Counted from the stretch's first letter, positions 34,919-44,292 are shown. The stretch is 64,000 bases of DNA from Phaeobacter piscinae (GCF_002407245.1 NZ_CP010681.1:1860001-1924000), one strand, 5' to 3'. The notes: generated by a model not told the origin, from the letters alone. Numbers and translations: made by a program.

Positions 34919-35926
34919 TCAGGCCGCGATCCCGGTCACCTGCTCCAGCGCGGTTTCCACCAATCGGGTGTCCGCTCCCGGCCGACTTGCGCCCTCTGAC
35001 AATACCCGCCGCCAGTTGCGCGCACCGGGCCGCCCTGCAAACAGCCCCAGCATATGCCGGGTGATCTGATGCAACCGGGCCCCCTGCACCATCTGATCGT
35101 CGATATAGGTCAGCATCTGCCCCACAACGGCGACCGGATCCGTGGCACTGCCGGTGCCATAAATCAGCGGATCCGCCTGCGACAGGATATCGGCGGGCTG
35201 GTGATAGGCCGCACGGCCAATCATCACCCCATCAAGCCCACGCTCCAGATGCGGCAGCGCCTCATCCAGACTGGCCACGCCCCCGTTGAGCGAGATATGC
35301 AGCTGCGGAAACTCCGCCTTCATCTGATGCACGATGTCATAATCCAACGGCGGAATGTCGCGGTTTTCCTTGGGGCTGAGCCCTTTCAGCCAAGCTTTGC
35401 GCGCATGAATCGTTACCCGTTCACAGCCTGCCGCCGCGATGCGCCCCAGAAACCCCGGCAAAACCTCCTGTGGGTCCTGATCATCGACGCCAATGCGGCA
35501 CTTTACAGTGACCTCGACATCCACCTTGGCCCGCATGGCCGCGACACATTCTGCCACCAGATCCGGCGATTTCATCAGCACCGCGCCGAAGGCGCCGGAC
35601 TGTACCCGGTCACTGGGGCAGCCGCAGTTGAGATTGATCTCATCATAGCCCGCCTCTGCCCCCAAACGCGCCGCCTCCGCCAGCTCAACCGGGTCCGATC
35701 CCCCCAGTTGCAGCGCAACGGGATGCTCCTGCACAGAATGATCCAGCAAATGCAACGCGCCCCCCCGCACCAAAGCAGGCGCCGTTACCATTTCCGTATA
35801 AAGCAACGCCTCTTTGCTCAGCAGCCGGTGCAGATAGCGGCAATGGCGATCGGTCCAATCCATCATGGGTGCAACCGACAGGCGCGAACTCGTCCAAATA
35901 TCTGATTTGTATATATTTTCTGCCAT
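34919..35926 (-). CDS. dusA: tRNA dihydrouridine(20/20a) synthase DusA
   Basis: FMN-dependent enzyme that reduces uridines 20 and 20a in tRNA D-loops. The 335-residue product has the N-terminal SVAPMMDWTDRHCRYLHRLL, the catalytic cysteine in NLNCGCPSDRVQSGAFGAVL, and the GGVASLDEALPHL phosphate-binding segment, all typical of DusA. The 107 bases between it and the TauE/SafE gene hold nothing I can name. The gene is followed on its 5' side by nearly 1 kb without supported genes. Confidence 0.95.
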   Translation of the reverse strand: MAENIYKSDIWTSSRLSVAPMMDWTDRHCRYLHRLLSKEALLYTEMVTAPALVRGGALHLLDHSVQEHPVALQLGGSDPVELAEAARLGAEAGYDEINLNCGCPSDRVQSGAFGAVLMKSPDLVAECVAAMRAKVDVEVTVKCRIGVDDQDPQEVLPGFLGRIAAAGCERVTIHARKAWLKGLSPKENRDIPPLDYDIVHQMKAEFPQLHISLNGGVASLDEALPHLERGLDGVMIGRAAYHQPADILSQADPLIYGTGSATDPVAVVGQMLTYIDDQMVQGARLHQITRHMLGLFAGRPGARNWRRVLSEGASRPGADTRLVETALEQVTGIAA

Positions 35927-36895
35927 GACGATACCAGTTTTGCGGTCAATGCTGGATCCGCTTATTGAGCTTTTCTCCCATTGTGACGCGGTGATCCTAC
36001 AATCGCAAATCTCCTACCAAATTTATGGATCATGGGATCAGGAACAGAACACAAGCACCTCTGTGGGTTGGTCGGCTATCTCGCACAAATTGACCTGAAA
36101 CGAAACGGCAAAAGATTTAGCGACAACCGCACCTTTGAGAAGCGATCAGCCGCTGAAACCTGAAATGAAACGCGCCAACCTCGAGACCCGAGCCGCGGCT
36201 CGCGACGGGATAGCCCCTTACGCCCTGCTCTCCATCGGCAGGTAGACGAAACCACCCCAATCCTGAACAGCAATCTCGATCCGCAGTTTATCTGTGTTCT
36301 GAGGTGCTTCTAGCGGTGACTTATGCCGCAGCTGCCTTCGGGGCTGTCAATTTCACCCTCCAGTCGCAACCGCAGGAGCCTGTTTCTATCTGACCTGCGG
36401 CATCATGTTTCCGAAGGGCACATAGATCGGCGAAGTGATCGCTGTCGGGGTCTTTGACATGCGCCGTGTTACACCCTCTCATCAACTGTGCTGCTGGCCC
36501 ACTGATCCGTTTCCGCGGGAACGATTGGTTGCGTAGATCGGAGACAGACCTCTGCGCACCGACCGGCACTGCGGTCGCACCTCAGGAAACGCATGGGACA
36601 GAAATCCCGGCCCGGAGCCTGATCGGGACATAAATGCACTGTCAAAAAAACCTACGGGTGCACGATCCCGGTCGTCGATCCGGCAAACTCCACATTTTCG
36701 CCGCCCTCTTCCGCCGCCTCAACGCTCGTGACACCCTCGAGAGAGCCCGTGTCCCCTATTGGTCACTGCGCCAATCAAAGGCTAACTGCAGCGGACTTAA
36801 TAGGCGCGGGCGCAAAGCCAGGGGAACAAACTGAGGCCTGACGCGTTACCCTTGCATCCACGGATTGTGGACTAACCTTTTGAAGGAGAGAGAAA
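35927..36895. other. Gene-poor stretch, possibly decayed DNA
   Basis: Nearly 1 kb with no gene I can support. Short open frames on both strands have no ribosome site and no family resemblance. On the minus strand, codons at 36762-36652 read 36 residues without a start (SLEGVTSVEAAEEGGENVEF within), with codon use like real genes, which could be a gene 3' remnant. Two similar motifs, GGGACAGAAAT and GGGACATAAAT, lie about 35 bases apart near 36596-36635, reminiscent of insertion sequence ends. I saw no transposase. Confidence 0.45.
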
Positions 36896-37069
36896 ATGCT
36901 TGGTTGGGCACTTACATTTCTGGTTGTGGCACTGATCGCGGGTCTGCTTGGTTTCGGTGGCATCGCCGGAGCGTCTGCCGGTATCGCAAAAATTCTTTTC
37001 ATCATTTTCCTCGTTCTCTTCGTCGTGGCAATGGTCATGCGCGCGATGAAGGGCAAACCGCCAGTGTAA
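36896..37069 (+). CDS. DUF1328 small membrane protein
   Basis: A 57-residue, strongly hydrophobic protein: [20 protein letters not shown], then [15 protein letters not shown], then a second hydrophobic segment ending in KGKPPV. This is the standard DUF1328 (YtjA-like) pattern with two membrane segments. The ribosome site GAAGGAGAG is excellent. Such proteins are common, small and uncharacterised, and several are stress-induced. A GC-rich hairpin without a T-run (37114-37134) lies 45 bases downstream. Confidence 0.92.
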   Translation: MLGWALTFLVVALIAGLLGFGGIAGASAGIAKILFIIFLVLFVVAMVMRAMKGKPPV

Positions 37070-37270
37070 CCTGCGCCACCTGTCGGCACCTAAGCGCAGC
37101 AGACCGCCTGTCACCGGCCCTCCCTCCGGGCCGGGACCATTCAAATCTGTATTCTGAAAAAACGTAGTTCTGGCAGTCACGCCCGTGGCCAGTCGCAGGG
37201 GTTCCTGTGCTGATCGAAAATGCGGCCGTTTGGCTGTGCCCAGTCTGGCTTTACGTCACCGCGCCACGAT

Positions 37271-39940
37271 TTAGCCCGTCGCCTTTCCCGGAAGGCACTC
37301 TGCAATTTCTTGGCTGGCTTGGTCCCATATTTGCACCAATGCTGTCAGGTCCGGAACATGCTGTATTTCGGCATGTTCGAGACCCAAAAATGCCTCTCTC
37401 AGATCAGCGAAACCAAGCACTGCAGCCGATCCTGCCAGCCGATGCGCCTCCTGCCGCAACGCCGGATCAAGGGTTTCAGCGCTGCGCAATTCACTCAGAA
37501 ACTGTCCAACTTCTTCGCAGTACCCGACAAGGAATCGTGCTCCGCGGTCCATGCCAAGAGCATGTAAAAATTGAGCAATATCAGATCTTTGATCAGGGGA
37601 ATTGGCTGCTGAATGCGACACCGCCCCGCCCGCAGTCTGACCAGTGGTCGCGGCGGGTTCCGGTGCGGATGCTGACAGCTGGCTCGCTACAGTGGTCTCT
37701 GTGTCGCATGGCCGATCGCTGCGCATGCGGCGCGATATCACCGCTGCAAGAGTTGATCTGCTGACTGGTTTGGTCACCACCTCAGCCAGCCCTGCGTCAA
37801 GTATCCTTGCGTGATCTCGGGCGGCGACATGGGCGGTCAGGGCGACGATCTGTGTACCCTCGGCCAGTTGCTGCTCTCGAATTTGGCGGGAGGCGTCAAT
37901 CCCGTCGACCTCGGGCATGCTGATGTCCATGAAGATCAGATCAAAGCAGCCCGCCCGGGCGGCCTCAACACCCTCAGCGCCGCCAGAGGCCATCACCACA
38001 TGATGGCCGAGACTGGTCAGCATCCGCTCCACCAGTACCCGGTTGATTTCATTATCGTCTACGACGAGAATCCGCCCTGCGCCATTGATACGCTGGCGGT
38101 TGTTGGCGCTCTGCGGGGCGGGCCCCAAAGCTTGTGCCCCGCTCTGCTCGGGCGTCGGAACGCCCCCGACAGCAGAGGCGGGTCCACCTGTACGGGAAGC
38201 TGGCAGCGGCAGCGCAATAGTGAAAAGGCTGCCCTCCCCCAGCTCGCTCTCACAAGAAATCTCCCCCCCAAGGGCCACAACAATCCGGCGGGTAATCGCT
38301 AGGCCAAGCCCGGTGCCATCGCTGCTGCGCGCGTAACTTGCGTCGAGGCGGATGAAATCTTCAAAAATCCGATCCAGATCATGTTCGGCAATACCCGCTC
38401 CAGTATCAGCGATGCTGATTTCGACGGTATCACTCTGTCCAAGCCGCTGGACATCGACCGACACCGCCCCATCCGAAGTATACTGCAACGCGTTCTCGAT
38501 CAGGCTGATCAAAATCTTCTTCAACGCCACCGGGCGCCCAAGCACATCGTCTATGGCCCCGAGGCTACAGTGCAAACTCAGATCGTTGCGGCCACGTCTG
38601 GCAACATTCTGATGGGCATCGACCAACTCCTGCACCAATTCGCTGAGGTTGAAAATGCGCTGATGCTCAAAGTCGACCCCGGTTTCCAGCTGCGACAACT
38701 GCAGGACGTCATTGACATGGGCCATCAGCCGGTCGCCTGAGATGCGGATCGCCGAGAGGTACTCGCGCTGCTCCGGCGACAGGGAGGTGCCGTCCAGCAA
38801 TTCAGACGCGCCAAGGATTCCGGTCAGCGGTGTGCGCATTTCATGGCTCATCACGGTGAGAAGATCTGCTTTCGCCCGCTCGCCCGCCAGCGCCTCGTCG
38901 CGGGTGCGAGTGAGCTCCTCCTCGGCGGCAATTCGCTCTGAGATATCACGCAGATAGCTGACAAAAACGGTTTCTTCGGCAGATTGGCTCGCGGTGATCG
39001 ACAGCTCTACCGGGAAGATCTCGCCTGACTTGCGCTTGGCCTCCAGTTGGACCCGCCCTTGGCCGATAACCTTGGGAGGGCAGCCAGCGCAGTAGGCCTG
39101 CATGCCCTGCTCATGGGCATCCCGCAGGTGGTCAGGAACAATCAGCCCCGCCATATCGGCGCCAATGGCTTCCCCTCTGGAGTAGCCAAAAATCGTCTCT
39201 GCCGCGCCGTTCACCTCTTGAATGCGCCCATCGTCGCCGACAACCAAGATGGCATCCAGGGAAGAGGTGATCATGGCGCGCATCCTTGCTACCGCAAAGC
39301 GGGTGCGTTCGGCGAGGCGCTTGCCGCGTTGATAGAGCCGCCCCAACATCAACGCGGTCAGCCCCAGTGCCACGCAAAGCGCGAGCACAACCCAAGCCAG
39401 CCGGGACAGGATCGCAAAGAGGTTCAGGCGTTTCTCTTCCGTTGCGCGCGCATGTTCAGAAAGCCCTGCCAGCGCCAACACCCGCAGGTCATCTCGGTTC
39501 TCCCGCAAAATCTCGCTTACCTTTGGCAGGCCGGACAGCAACGCCTCATCCGGGCCGTCAATGTAGGTGATCAACCTGTCGATCCGCGCCATGACCCGTT
39601 GTAGAATTTGGGCATTTTCCGGCGCTTCCCGCACGGATTGGAAGGTCCGGCTTTCGCGGATGGTGGCCACGCGGCTGTAGAGGATATCGAATTCACGGCG
39701 CACCTGCGACAGATCCTGCACACTGCGCGCTGACAGAATGGCATTCTCCAGCTTCAGCTGCTCAATTTCGGCCTGGGACAGGGTCCACTGCAGGCTATCG
39801 GTGGCGGCGGTAGAGAGCACCTCCAGGCGTACCAGCACCTCGCGCCCCAGCCGAACAGACTGCACCGCGAGCAAGGCAAGAACCAAGCCCACGGTGATCA
39901 GGACGCTGCGCGACACCAAGGGGTTTTCCCGGAGCCGCAC
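37271..39940 (-). CDS. Hybrid sensor histidine kinase with receiver and HPt domains
   Basis: An 889-residue membrane sensor. Two membrane segments at about residues 12-30 and 178-200 border a mainly helical periplasmic region. Then come a PAS domain (about 220-340), a HisKA domain with phospho-His366 in MSHEMRTPLTGILG, a HATPase with N, G1 and G2 boxes (IENALQYTSD, DTGAGIAEHD, GTGLGLAI), a receiver with Asp672 in FMDISMPEVDG, and an HPt domain with His833 in EAHRLAGSAAVLG. This is a full phosphorelay chain on one protein, so the final target should be a separate receiver, probably the divergent regulator at 40922. It starts 26 bases after the small secreted protein gene. Confidence 0.95.
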   Translation of the reverse strand: MRLRENPLVSRSVLITVGLVLALLAVQSVRLGREVLVRLEVLSTAATDSLQWTLSQAEIEQLKLENAILSARSVQDLSQVRREFDILYSRVATIRESRTFQSVREAPENAQILQRVMARIDRLITYIDGPDEALLSGLPKVSEILRENRDDLRVLALAGLSEHARATEEKRLNLFAILSRLAWVVLALCVALGLTALMLGRLYQRGKRLAERTRFAVARMRAMITSSLDAILVVGDDGRIQEVNGAAETIFGYSRGEAIGADMAGLIVPDHLRDAHEQGMQAYCAGCPPKVIGQGRVQLEAKRKSGEIFPVELSITASQSAEETVFVSYLRDISERIAAEEELTRTRDEALAGERAKADLLTVMSHEMRTPLTGILGASELLDGTSLSPEQREYLSAIRISGDRLMAHVNDVLQLSQLETGVDFEHQRIFNLSELVQELVDAHQNVARRGRNDLSLHCSLGAIDDVLGRPVALKKILISLIENALQYTSDGAVSVDVQRLGQSDTVEISIADTGAGIAEHDLDRIFEDFIRLDASYARSSDGTGLGLAITRRIVVALGGEISCESELGEGSLFTIALPLPASRTGGPASAVGGVPTPEQSGAQALGPAPQSANNRQRINGAGRILVVDDNEINRVLVERMLTSLGHHVVMASGGAEGVEAARAGCFDLIFMDISMPEVDGIDASRQIREQQLAEGTQIVALTAHVAARDHARILDAGLAEVVTKPVSRSTLAAVISRRMRSDRPCDTETTVASQLSASAPEPAATTGQTAGGAVSHSAANSPDQRSDIAQFLHALGMDRGARFLVGYCEEVGQFLSELRSAETLDPALRQEAHRLAGSAAVLGFADLREAFLGLEHAEIQHVPDLTALVQIWDQASQEIAECLPGKATG

Positions 39941-39966
39941 CTATGAGAGGCCTCTGTCTGTGCCTG

Positions 39967-40491
39967 TCATTGGCCTACTGTGATCTCCTCAAGCTGCCAG
40001 ATGCTGCGGGAATAAACCGCCTCCGTGCGATATGTGGGGTCACTATCATAGGGGTAGACGATCCACAAAGGCCCCTTGTCGCGAACCGACATGGACGACC
40101 CGTTTCGTTCATAGGCAACCATCGGGCCGCCGCTGGTGGCGTCAGAAACGGGAATTTCAACCGCGTAATCATTGATCGCCCGGGCCACGACGACACCAGA
40201 CTGCCCGTCGGCGACGCCGACATGGGCCAGCAAGGCAGCGAGGCTCACCCCGGTGAAGGCCTGCTCCCCCGAGGTCCAGATGGTCCGGGTATCAAATTGG
40301 GCCACCGGCAGGCTGCGCAGCTCCTCCATGGAGAATTCATGCCGCTGCATGTCGCCGCCATTGGCAGGTTTGATGGCCACAGTCAGCACGGCCGCATCCG
40401 ATTGGGACGCCTGCACGGCGCCGGATGGCAGACCGCAAAAAAGTGTGACAGCTGCGAGCAGTGCTGCAATGTGAAGGTGCCAGTGTTTCAT
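39967..40491 (-). CDS. Small secreted molybdopterin-fold (SUOX-like) protein lacking cysteine in the mature part
   Basis: With the ATG at 40491 the 174-residue product has a signal peptide (HIAALLAAVTLFCGLPSGAV) and a mature domain resembling the oxidoreductase molybdopterin-binding fold (EELRSLPVAQFDTRTIWTSG, AFTGVSLAALLAHVG, GPLWIVYPYDSDP). The molybdenum-coordinating cysteine of sulfite oxidase-type enzymes is missing: the only cysteine is in the signal peptide. It is therefore unlikely to be a conventional molybdoenzyme. It is first in an operon with the hybrid kinase (26-base gap) and may serve as its periplasmic ligand-binding partner. Confidence 0.8.
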   Translation of the reverse strand: MKHWHLHIAALLAAVTLFCGLPSGAVQASQSDAAVLTVAIKPANGGDMQRHEFSMEELRSLPVAQFDTRTIWTSGEQAFTGVSLAALLAHVGVADGQSGVVVARAINDYAVEIPVSDATSGGPMVAYERNGSSMSVRDKGPLWIVYPYDSDPTYRTEAVYSRSIWQLEEITVGQ

Positions 40492-40856
40492 AGCGTCAAT
40501 CCTTTTGCCCGTGCGATCCGTTGAACAATCGTGTCCCTGCGGCCATGCACATCCTTGATCTGGTCCCAACCTGTCACAAACCGCCGCGCCGGGCATCTGT
40601 TCCTGCGGATAGACTGCTATTCTTTGGTATAGGATTCGTAACCAGAACTGCGATTTTTTGCCACCTGAGGACGATTTTACGTGCGGTTGCGCCCGCAGAA
40701 GGGCAAAATAGGAGCTGGCTTACGGGTTTGGAGGGACGGATTTGATCCCCTTGCCCCAGCCGCTGCCCCAACCGCCGCCACACCCACGGCCCAACCCTTC
40801 ACCCGGCCCAGCCCGACCTACGGCCAAAGACCACGGCGCCCCATCTCAAAGGGCGA
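40492..40856. other. Intergenic DNA between the divergent kinase operon and regulator gene
   Basis: About 365 bases without a supported gene. The right half is C-rich, giving proline-rich phantom frames, and carries no ribosome sites. It should contain the promoter of the minus-strand kinase operon, but I could not recognise hexamers. Confidence 0.4.
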
Positions 40857-40886
40857 TTGACATTTTATCAACCAAATTACGGTTAT
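40857..40886 (+). promoter_or_regulatory. Putative sigma-70-type promoter of the LuxR-family regulator
   Basis: A perfect TTGACA -35 box (40857-40862), an 18-base spacer, and a weak -10 candidate GGTTAT (40881-40886) lie 35 bases upstream of the regulator ATG. The -10 match is poor, so the gene may need activation. Confidence 0.45.
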
Positions 40887-40921
40887 CCTAACATCAAAGC
40901 CGGTACTTAGCAGGAGCTTAC

Positions 40922-41536
40922 ATGCGTATTCTTTTGGCGGACGATCACGACATGGTTCGCGAAACAATATCCGCCTATCTGAAATCAGAAGGTGGTGCCG
41001 CCGTGACCTCGACCATCGATCTGCCCGGCGCGCTGAGTGAAATTGAAGAAAACGGGCCTTATGATTTGGTCCTGCTGGATTACAATATGCCTGGCATGCA
41101 GGGGCTCGCCGGGTTGGGCACCGCGCTGAAAGCCAATGGTGGCAAGGGGGTTGCGATCATCTCTGGCAGTGCGCCCAGCCGCACGGCGCAGGAGGCATTG
41201 GATGCCGGGGCCGTTGGCTTCATCCCGAAAACAATGGGCGCGCAGTCGCTTCTGAATGCCGTGCGGTTCATGAGCGCCGGGGAAATCTACGTCCCGGTTG
41301 AGCTGATGCGCAAGGAGGCAGAGGCGCCTGCCCACCCGCTCGCTGACAAGCTGAGCCCGCGCGAAATTGAGGTGCTGGACGGGCTATGTCGCGGTCTGTC
41401 GAACAAGGAAATCGCCCGCGAGCTGGAGTTGCAGGAGGTCACAATCAAGCTGCATGTCCGCACGCTCTGTCGCAAGCTTGAGGCCAAGAACCGCACCCAA
41501 GCCGCGCTGACAGCCAAGGAGGCTGGCCTTTTTTAA
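40922..41536 (+). CDS. LuxR/NarL-family response regulator
   Basis: A 204-residue regulator with an N-terminal receiver (acidic pocket in LLADDHD, phospho-Asp53 in LVLLDYNMPGMQG, Lys in FIPKT) and a C-terminal helix-turn-helix of the LuxR type (LSPREIEVLDGLCRGLSNKE, then VTIKLHVRTLCRKL). AGGAG lies just before the ATG. It is divergent from the hybrid kinase and its secreted partner and is the obvious final acceptor in that phosphorelay, though this is inferred from neighbourhood. Its target genes are not visible. A terminator follows at 41585-41621. Confidence 0.93.
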   Translation: MRILLADDHDMVRETISAYLKSEGGAAVTSTIDLPGALSEIEENGPYDLVLLDYNMPGMQGLAGLGTALKANGGKGVAIISGSAPSRTAQEALDAGAVGFIPKTMGAQSLLNAVRFMSAGEIYVPVELMRKEAEAPAHPLADKLSPREIEVLDGLCRGLSNKEIARELELQEVTIKLHVRTLCRKLEAKNRTQAALTAKEAGLF

Positions 41537-41584
41537 GCCGCCAGCCGGCCTCTACCATATCTGGTAACAGTCGCTTCAATCATG

Positions 41585-41621
41585 AAAGCGCGCCCAGCCC
41601 GGTGGCTGAGTGCGCTTTTTT
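41585..41621 (+). terminator. Terminator after the response regulator
   Basis: AAAGCGC (41585-41591) pairs with GCGCTTT (41612-41618), with inner GC-rich pairing, followed by a run of T residues. It lies 48 bases after the regulator stop. Confidence 0.8.
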
Positions 41622-41681
41622 ATCCTGAATATACCGTCGGGCGCGGATGATGGGCCTATAAACCCGCTCCGGCTACCGAAA

Positions 41682-41849
41682 TCAGGGAACCACCGCCCAG
41701 CGGATGACATAGGCCACGCCGCCCAGGGCCGCGACGCTGGCAATCCAGATCGCCGCGAACCACATCAGTCGACCCATAGGGCGCCGCGCGCCCGGTTCGG
41801 GCTGGGGGGACTGGCACTCACGACGGGGTTTCACGGGCTTTCCCTGCAT
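41682..41849 (-). CDS. DUF2474 protein, accessory peptide of the bd-type oxidase
   Basis: A 55-residue protein with a basic, polar N-terminal half and one membrane segment (LMWFAAIWIASVAALGGVAY). DUF2474 peptides accompany cyanide-insensitive bd oxidase genes, and they are thought to be a small third subunit comparable with CydX. Its ATG overlaps by one base the stop of the upstream oxidase subunit II gene (TGATG). An in-frame TTG further upstream lies inside that gene and is unlikely to be used. Confidence 0.82.
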   Translation of the reverse strand: MQGKPVKPRRECQSPQPEPGARRPMGRLMWFAAIWIASVAALGGVAYVIRWAVVP

Positions 41850-42853
41850 CAGTGGTAGCCCTCCTCCGGGTTGATTTTGCCGCGAAACACCCAATAGGCA
41901 TAAGCGGTGTAGCCCAGGATCAGCGGCACCAGCACCACCGCGCCGACCAGTGTGAACATCAGGCTTTCATCCGGGGCAGCAGCCTCGGCGATGGTCAGGC
42001 CCGGCGGCACGATGAACGGGTAGAAACTGATACCTATCCCGATGAAGCTGAGAACAAACAGCCCAAGTGCGGCGAGGAATGGCTGCGCATCCCGCGTGCC
42101 CTTCAGCCCCTGAAACAGCGCGTAGCTGCACAGCGCGACCAGTCCTGGCACCAATAGGCTGAACAGGCTGCCGGGCAGGTTAAACCAGCGGCGGAAATAC
42201 TCCGGATCCTGAAACGGCGTCAGCAGGCTGACCAGCCCGATTGCAACCAGCGTCGCCGCCGCAAGCCAGCGGGCGTAGCCGCGCATCTGGCGCTGCAGCT
42301 CACCCTCGGTCTTCATATTGAGCCAGGTCGCGCCCAGCAGCGCATAGCCCGTCAGCACTGCCAACCCGGTGAGGACCGAGAACGGCGTCAGCCAGTCCCA
42401 CCAGCCACCCGCATAGGCGCGGCCCTCGATCTCGATCCCCTGAACCAGCGCGCCCAGCGCGATGCCCTGCATGGTAGCAGCCACCACGGAACCGCCGAAG
42501 AACGCGCTGTCCCAGACGCCGCGCCAGCGGGTGGTGCGCCAGCGGTATTCAAAGGCCACACCGCGAAACACCAGCGCCAGCAGCATCAGGGTGATGGGCA
42601 TATAGAGTGCTGGCATGATCACCGCATAGGCAAGCGGAAAGACCGCAAACAGCCCGCCGCCGCCAAGGACCAGCCAGGTCTCATTGCCGTCCCAGACCGG
42701 CGCGATGGAGTTCATCATGGTGGCACGGTCGCGCTCTGAGGTGGCGAAGGGGAACAGGATGCCGACGCCAAGGTCGAACCCGTCGAGGACAACATAGGTC
42801 AGCACCGCAAAGGCGATGATCCCGGCCCAGATGAAGGATAGATCAAACAACAT
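41849..42853 (-). CDS. cioB: Cytochrome bd-type quinol oxidase subunit II (CioB/CydB)
   Basis: Integral membrane subunit of 334 residues with about eight hydrophobic segments and the family N-terminus WAGIIAFAVLTYVVLDGFDL. The motif SIAPVWDGNETWLVLGGGGL, typical of CydB, is intact. It follows subunit I by 14 bases and overlaps the DUF2474 gene by one base, so the three genes form one operon. Together they oxidise quinol and reduce oxygen to water at high affinity, independent of cytochrome c. Confidence 0.95.
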   Translation of the reverse strand: MLFDLSFIWAGIIAFAVLTYVVLDGFDLGVGILFPFATSERDRATMMNSIAPVWDGNETWLVLGGGGLFAVFPLAYAVIMPALYMPITLMLLALVFRGVAFEYRWRTTRWRGVWDSAFFGGSVVAATMQGIALGALVQGIEIEGRAYAGGWWDWLTPFSVLTGLAVLTGYALLGATWLNMKTEGELQRQMRGYARWLAAATLVAIGLVSLLTPFQDPEYFRRWFNLPGSLFSLLVPGLVALCSYALFQGLKGTRDAQPFLAALGLFVLSFIGIGISFYPFIVPPGLTIAEAAAPDESLMFTLVGAVVLVPLILGYTAYAYWVFRGKINPEEGYH

Positions 42854-42867
42854 AGTAAGGACCTCTG

Positions 42868-44292
42868 TCAGTTGCCTTGCGGTGTGGGATCATCGGTGAT
42901 GTCGGGGTCGACCTGCTGCGCCGGGGTGATGCCCGCCGCCCGCACCGGCCCGTCACGCAGACCAAGGTTGCGGGTCGCCGGTGCCTTGTTCATCATCCGC
43001 AGGATGTAGAAGGTTCCGGCCCCGAAGATGAAGAAATAGACAATCACAAACGCCGTCAGCGAGGCCGCGACCGCAGGTGCGGACACGGGCGCCAGACTGT
43101 CGGAGGTGCGCAGCAGACCATAGACCGTAAACGGCTGGCGCCCGACCTCGGTGGTGATCCAACCGGCCAGAACCGCCACAAACCCCATCGGCCCCATCGC
43201 AATCGAGGCGCGGTGCAGCCAGCGACTGTTATAGAGCTGCCCGCGCAGACGCCCCCAAAGCGACCACAGCCCAAGACCCGCCATCGCAAACCCAAGACCA
43301 ACCATCACCCGGAAGCTCCAGAACAGGATGGCAACCGGCGGCTCGTCTTCGTCCGGGATGGTGTCCAGCCCGGCCAGCGGCGCGTTCAGATCATGTTTCA
43401 GGATCAGGCTTGAGAGTTTAGGGATCTCAATGGCGTAGTCGATTGTTTTTGTTTCGGCATTCGGCAGGCCAAACAGGATCAGCGGGGCGCCCTCAGGGTG
43501 GCTGTCATAGTGACCTTCCATTGCCATGACCTTGGCCGGTTGGTGCTCCAGCGTGTTCAGCCCGTGCATATCACCGGCAAAGATCTGCAGCGGGGCGACC
43601 ACGATCAGCATCCACATCGCCATGGAAAACATCCGCCGGGCTGCCACATCGGTTTTGTCACGCAGCAAATGCAAGGCACCGACGCCGCCCACCACCAGCG
43701 CGGTGGTCAGGAACGCCGCCAGAACCATATGCACCAAACGGTAGGGGAAGGAGGGATTAAAGACGATCTGCCACCAATCCTCCGGCACAAACTGACCGAC
43801 CTCATTGATGCTATAGCCTGCGGGTGTCTGCATCCAGCTGTTCACGCTGAGGATCCATGTCGCCGACATCAACGTGCCAAAGGCCACCATGGCGGTGGCG
43901 AACATATGCAGCCGATCTCCAACGCGGGCACGGCCAAACAGCATGATGCCGAGGAACCCAGCCTCAAGGAAGAACGCAGACAGCACCTCATAGGCCATCA
44001 ACGGACCCAGCACCGGACCGGTCTTGTCCGAGAACACCGACCAATTGGTGCCAAACTGGTAGGACATCACGATGCCGGAGACGACCCCCATGCCAAAGGC
44101 GACTGCGAAGATCTTTTTCCAGTATTCAAACAGGGTGTAGTAGGTTTCATCCCGGGTGCGCAGCCACTGCGCGTTCAGCACGGCCAGATAGCTGGCCAAA
44201 CCGATGGAGAATGCCGGGAAGATGATGTGAAACGAGACGGTGAACGCAAATTGCATACGTGCCAGAGTCTCGGCTGTCAGGCCATCAAACAT
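42868..44292 (-). CDS. cioA: Cytochrome bd-type quinol oxidase subunit I (CioA/CydA)
   Basis: Heme-bearing subunit of 474 residues. The length fits the short Q-loop group, to which the cyanide-insensitive oxidases belong; E. coli CydA has 522 residues. The N-terminal heme ligand region is FTVSFHIIFPAFSIG (His22), a second histidine is in YRLVHMVLAAF, and the quinol-site motif reads EVGRQPFTVYGLLRTSD, with Phe where GRQPW is usual. Regulation is likely through the divergent Crp/Fnr gene, with 276 bases between them. The oxidase probably serves low-oxygen or sulfide/cyanide conditions. Confidence 0.95.
   Translation of the reverse strand: MFDGLTAETLARMQFAFTVSFHIIFPAFSIGLASYLAVLNAQWLRTRDETYYTLFEYWKKIFAVAFGMGVVSGIVMSYQFGTNWSVFSDKTGPVLGPLMAYEVLSAFFLEAGFLGIMLFGRARVGDRLHMFATAMVAFGTLMSATWILSVNSWMQTPAGYSINEVGQFVPEDWWQIVFNPSFPYRLVHMVLAAFLTTALVVGGVGALHLLRDKTDVAARRMFSMAMWMLIVVAPLQIFAGDMHGLNTLEHQPAKVMAMEGHYDSHPEGAPLILFGLPNAETKTIDYAIEIPKLSSLILKHDLNAPLAGLDTIPDEDEPPVAILFWSFRVMVGLGFAMAGLGLWSLWGRLRGQLYNSRWLHRASIAMGPMGFVAVLAGWITTEVGRQPFTVYGLLRTSDSLAPVSAPAVAASLTAFVIVYFFIFGAGTFYILRMMNKAPATRNLGLRDGPVRAAGITPAQQVDPDITDDPTPQGN

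Noticed and set aside
35925..36098. A short plus-strand frame starting over the dusA start codon
   Set aside because: Overlaps dusA, lacks a ribosome site and resembles nothing.
36321..36569. An 82-codon minus-strand open frame in the gene-poor stretch
   Set aside because: No ribosome site, no family resemblance, and irregular codon use.
37114..37134. GC-rich hairpin after the DUF1328 gene, considered as terminator
   Set aside because: The 7-bp stem is good but no T-run follows, so I did not list it as a terminator.
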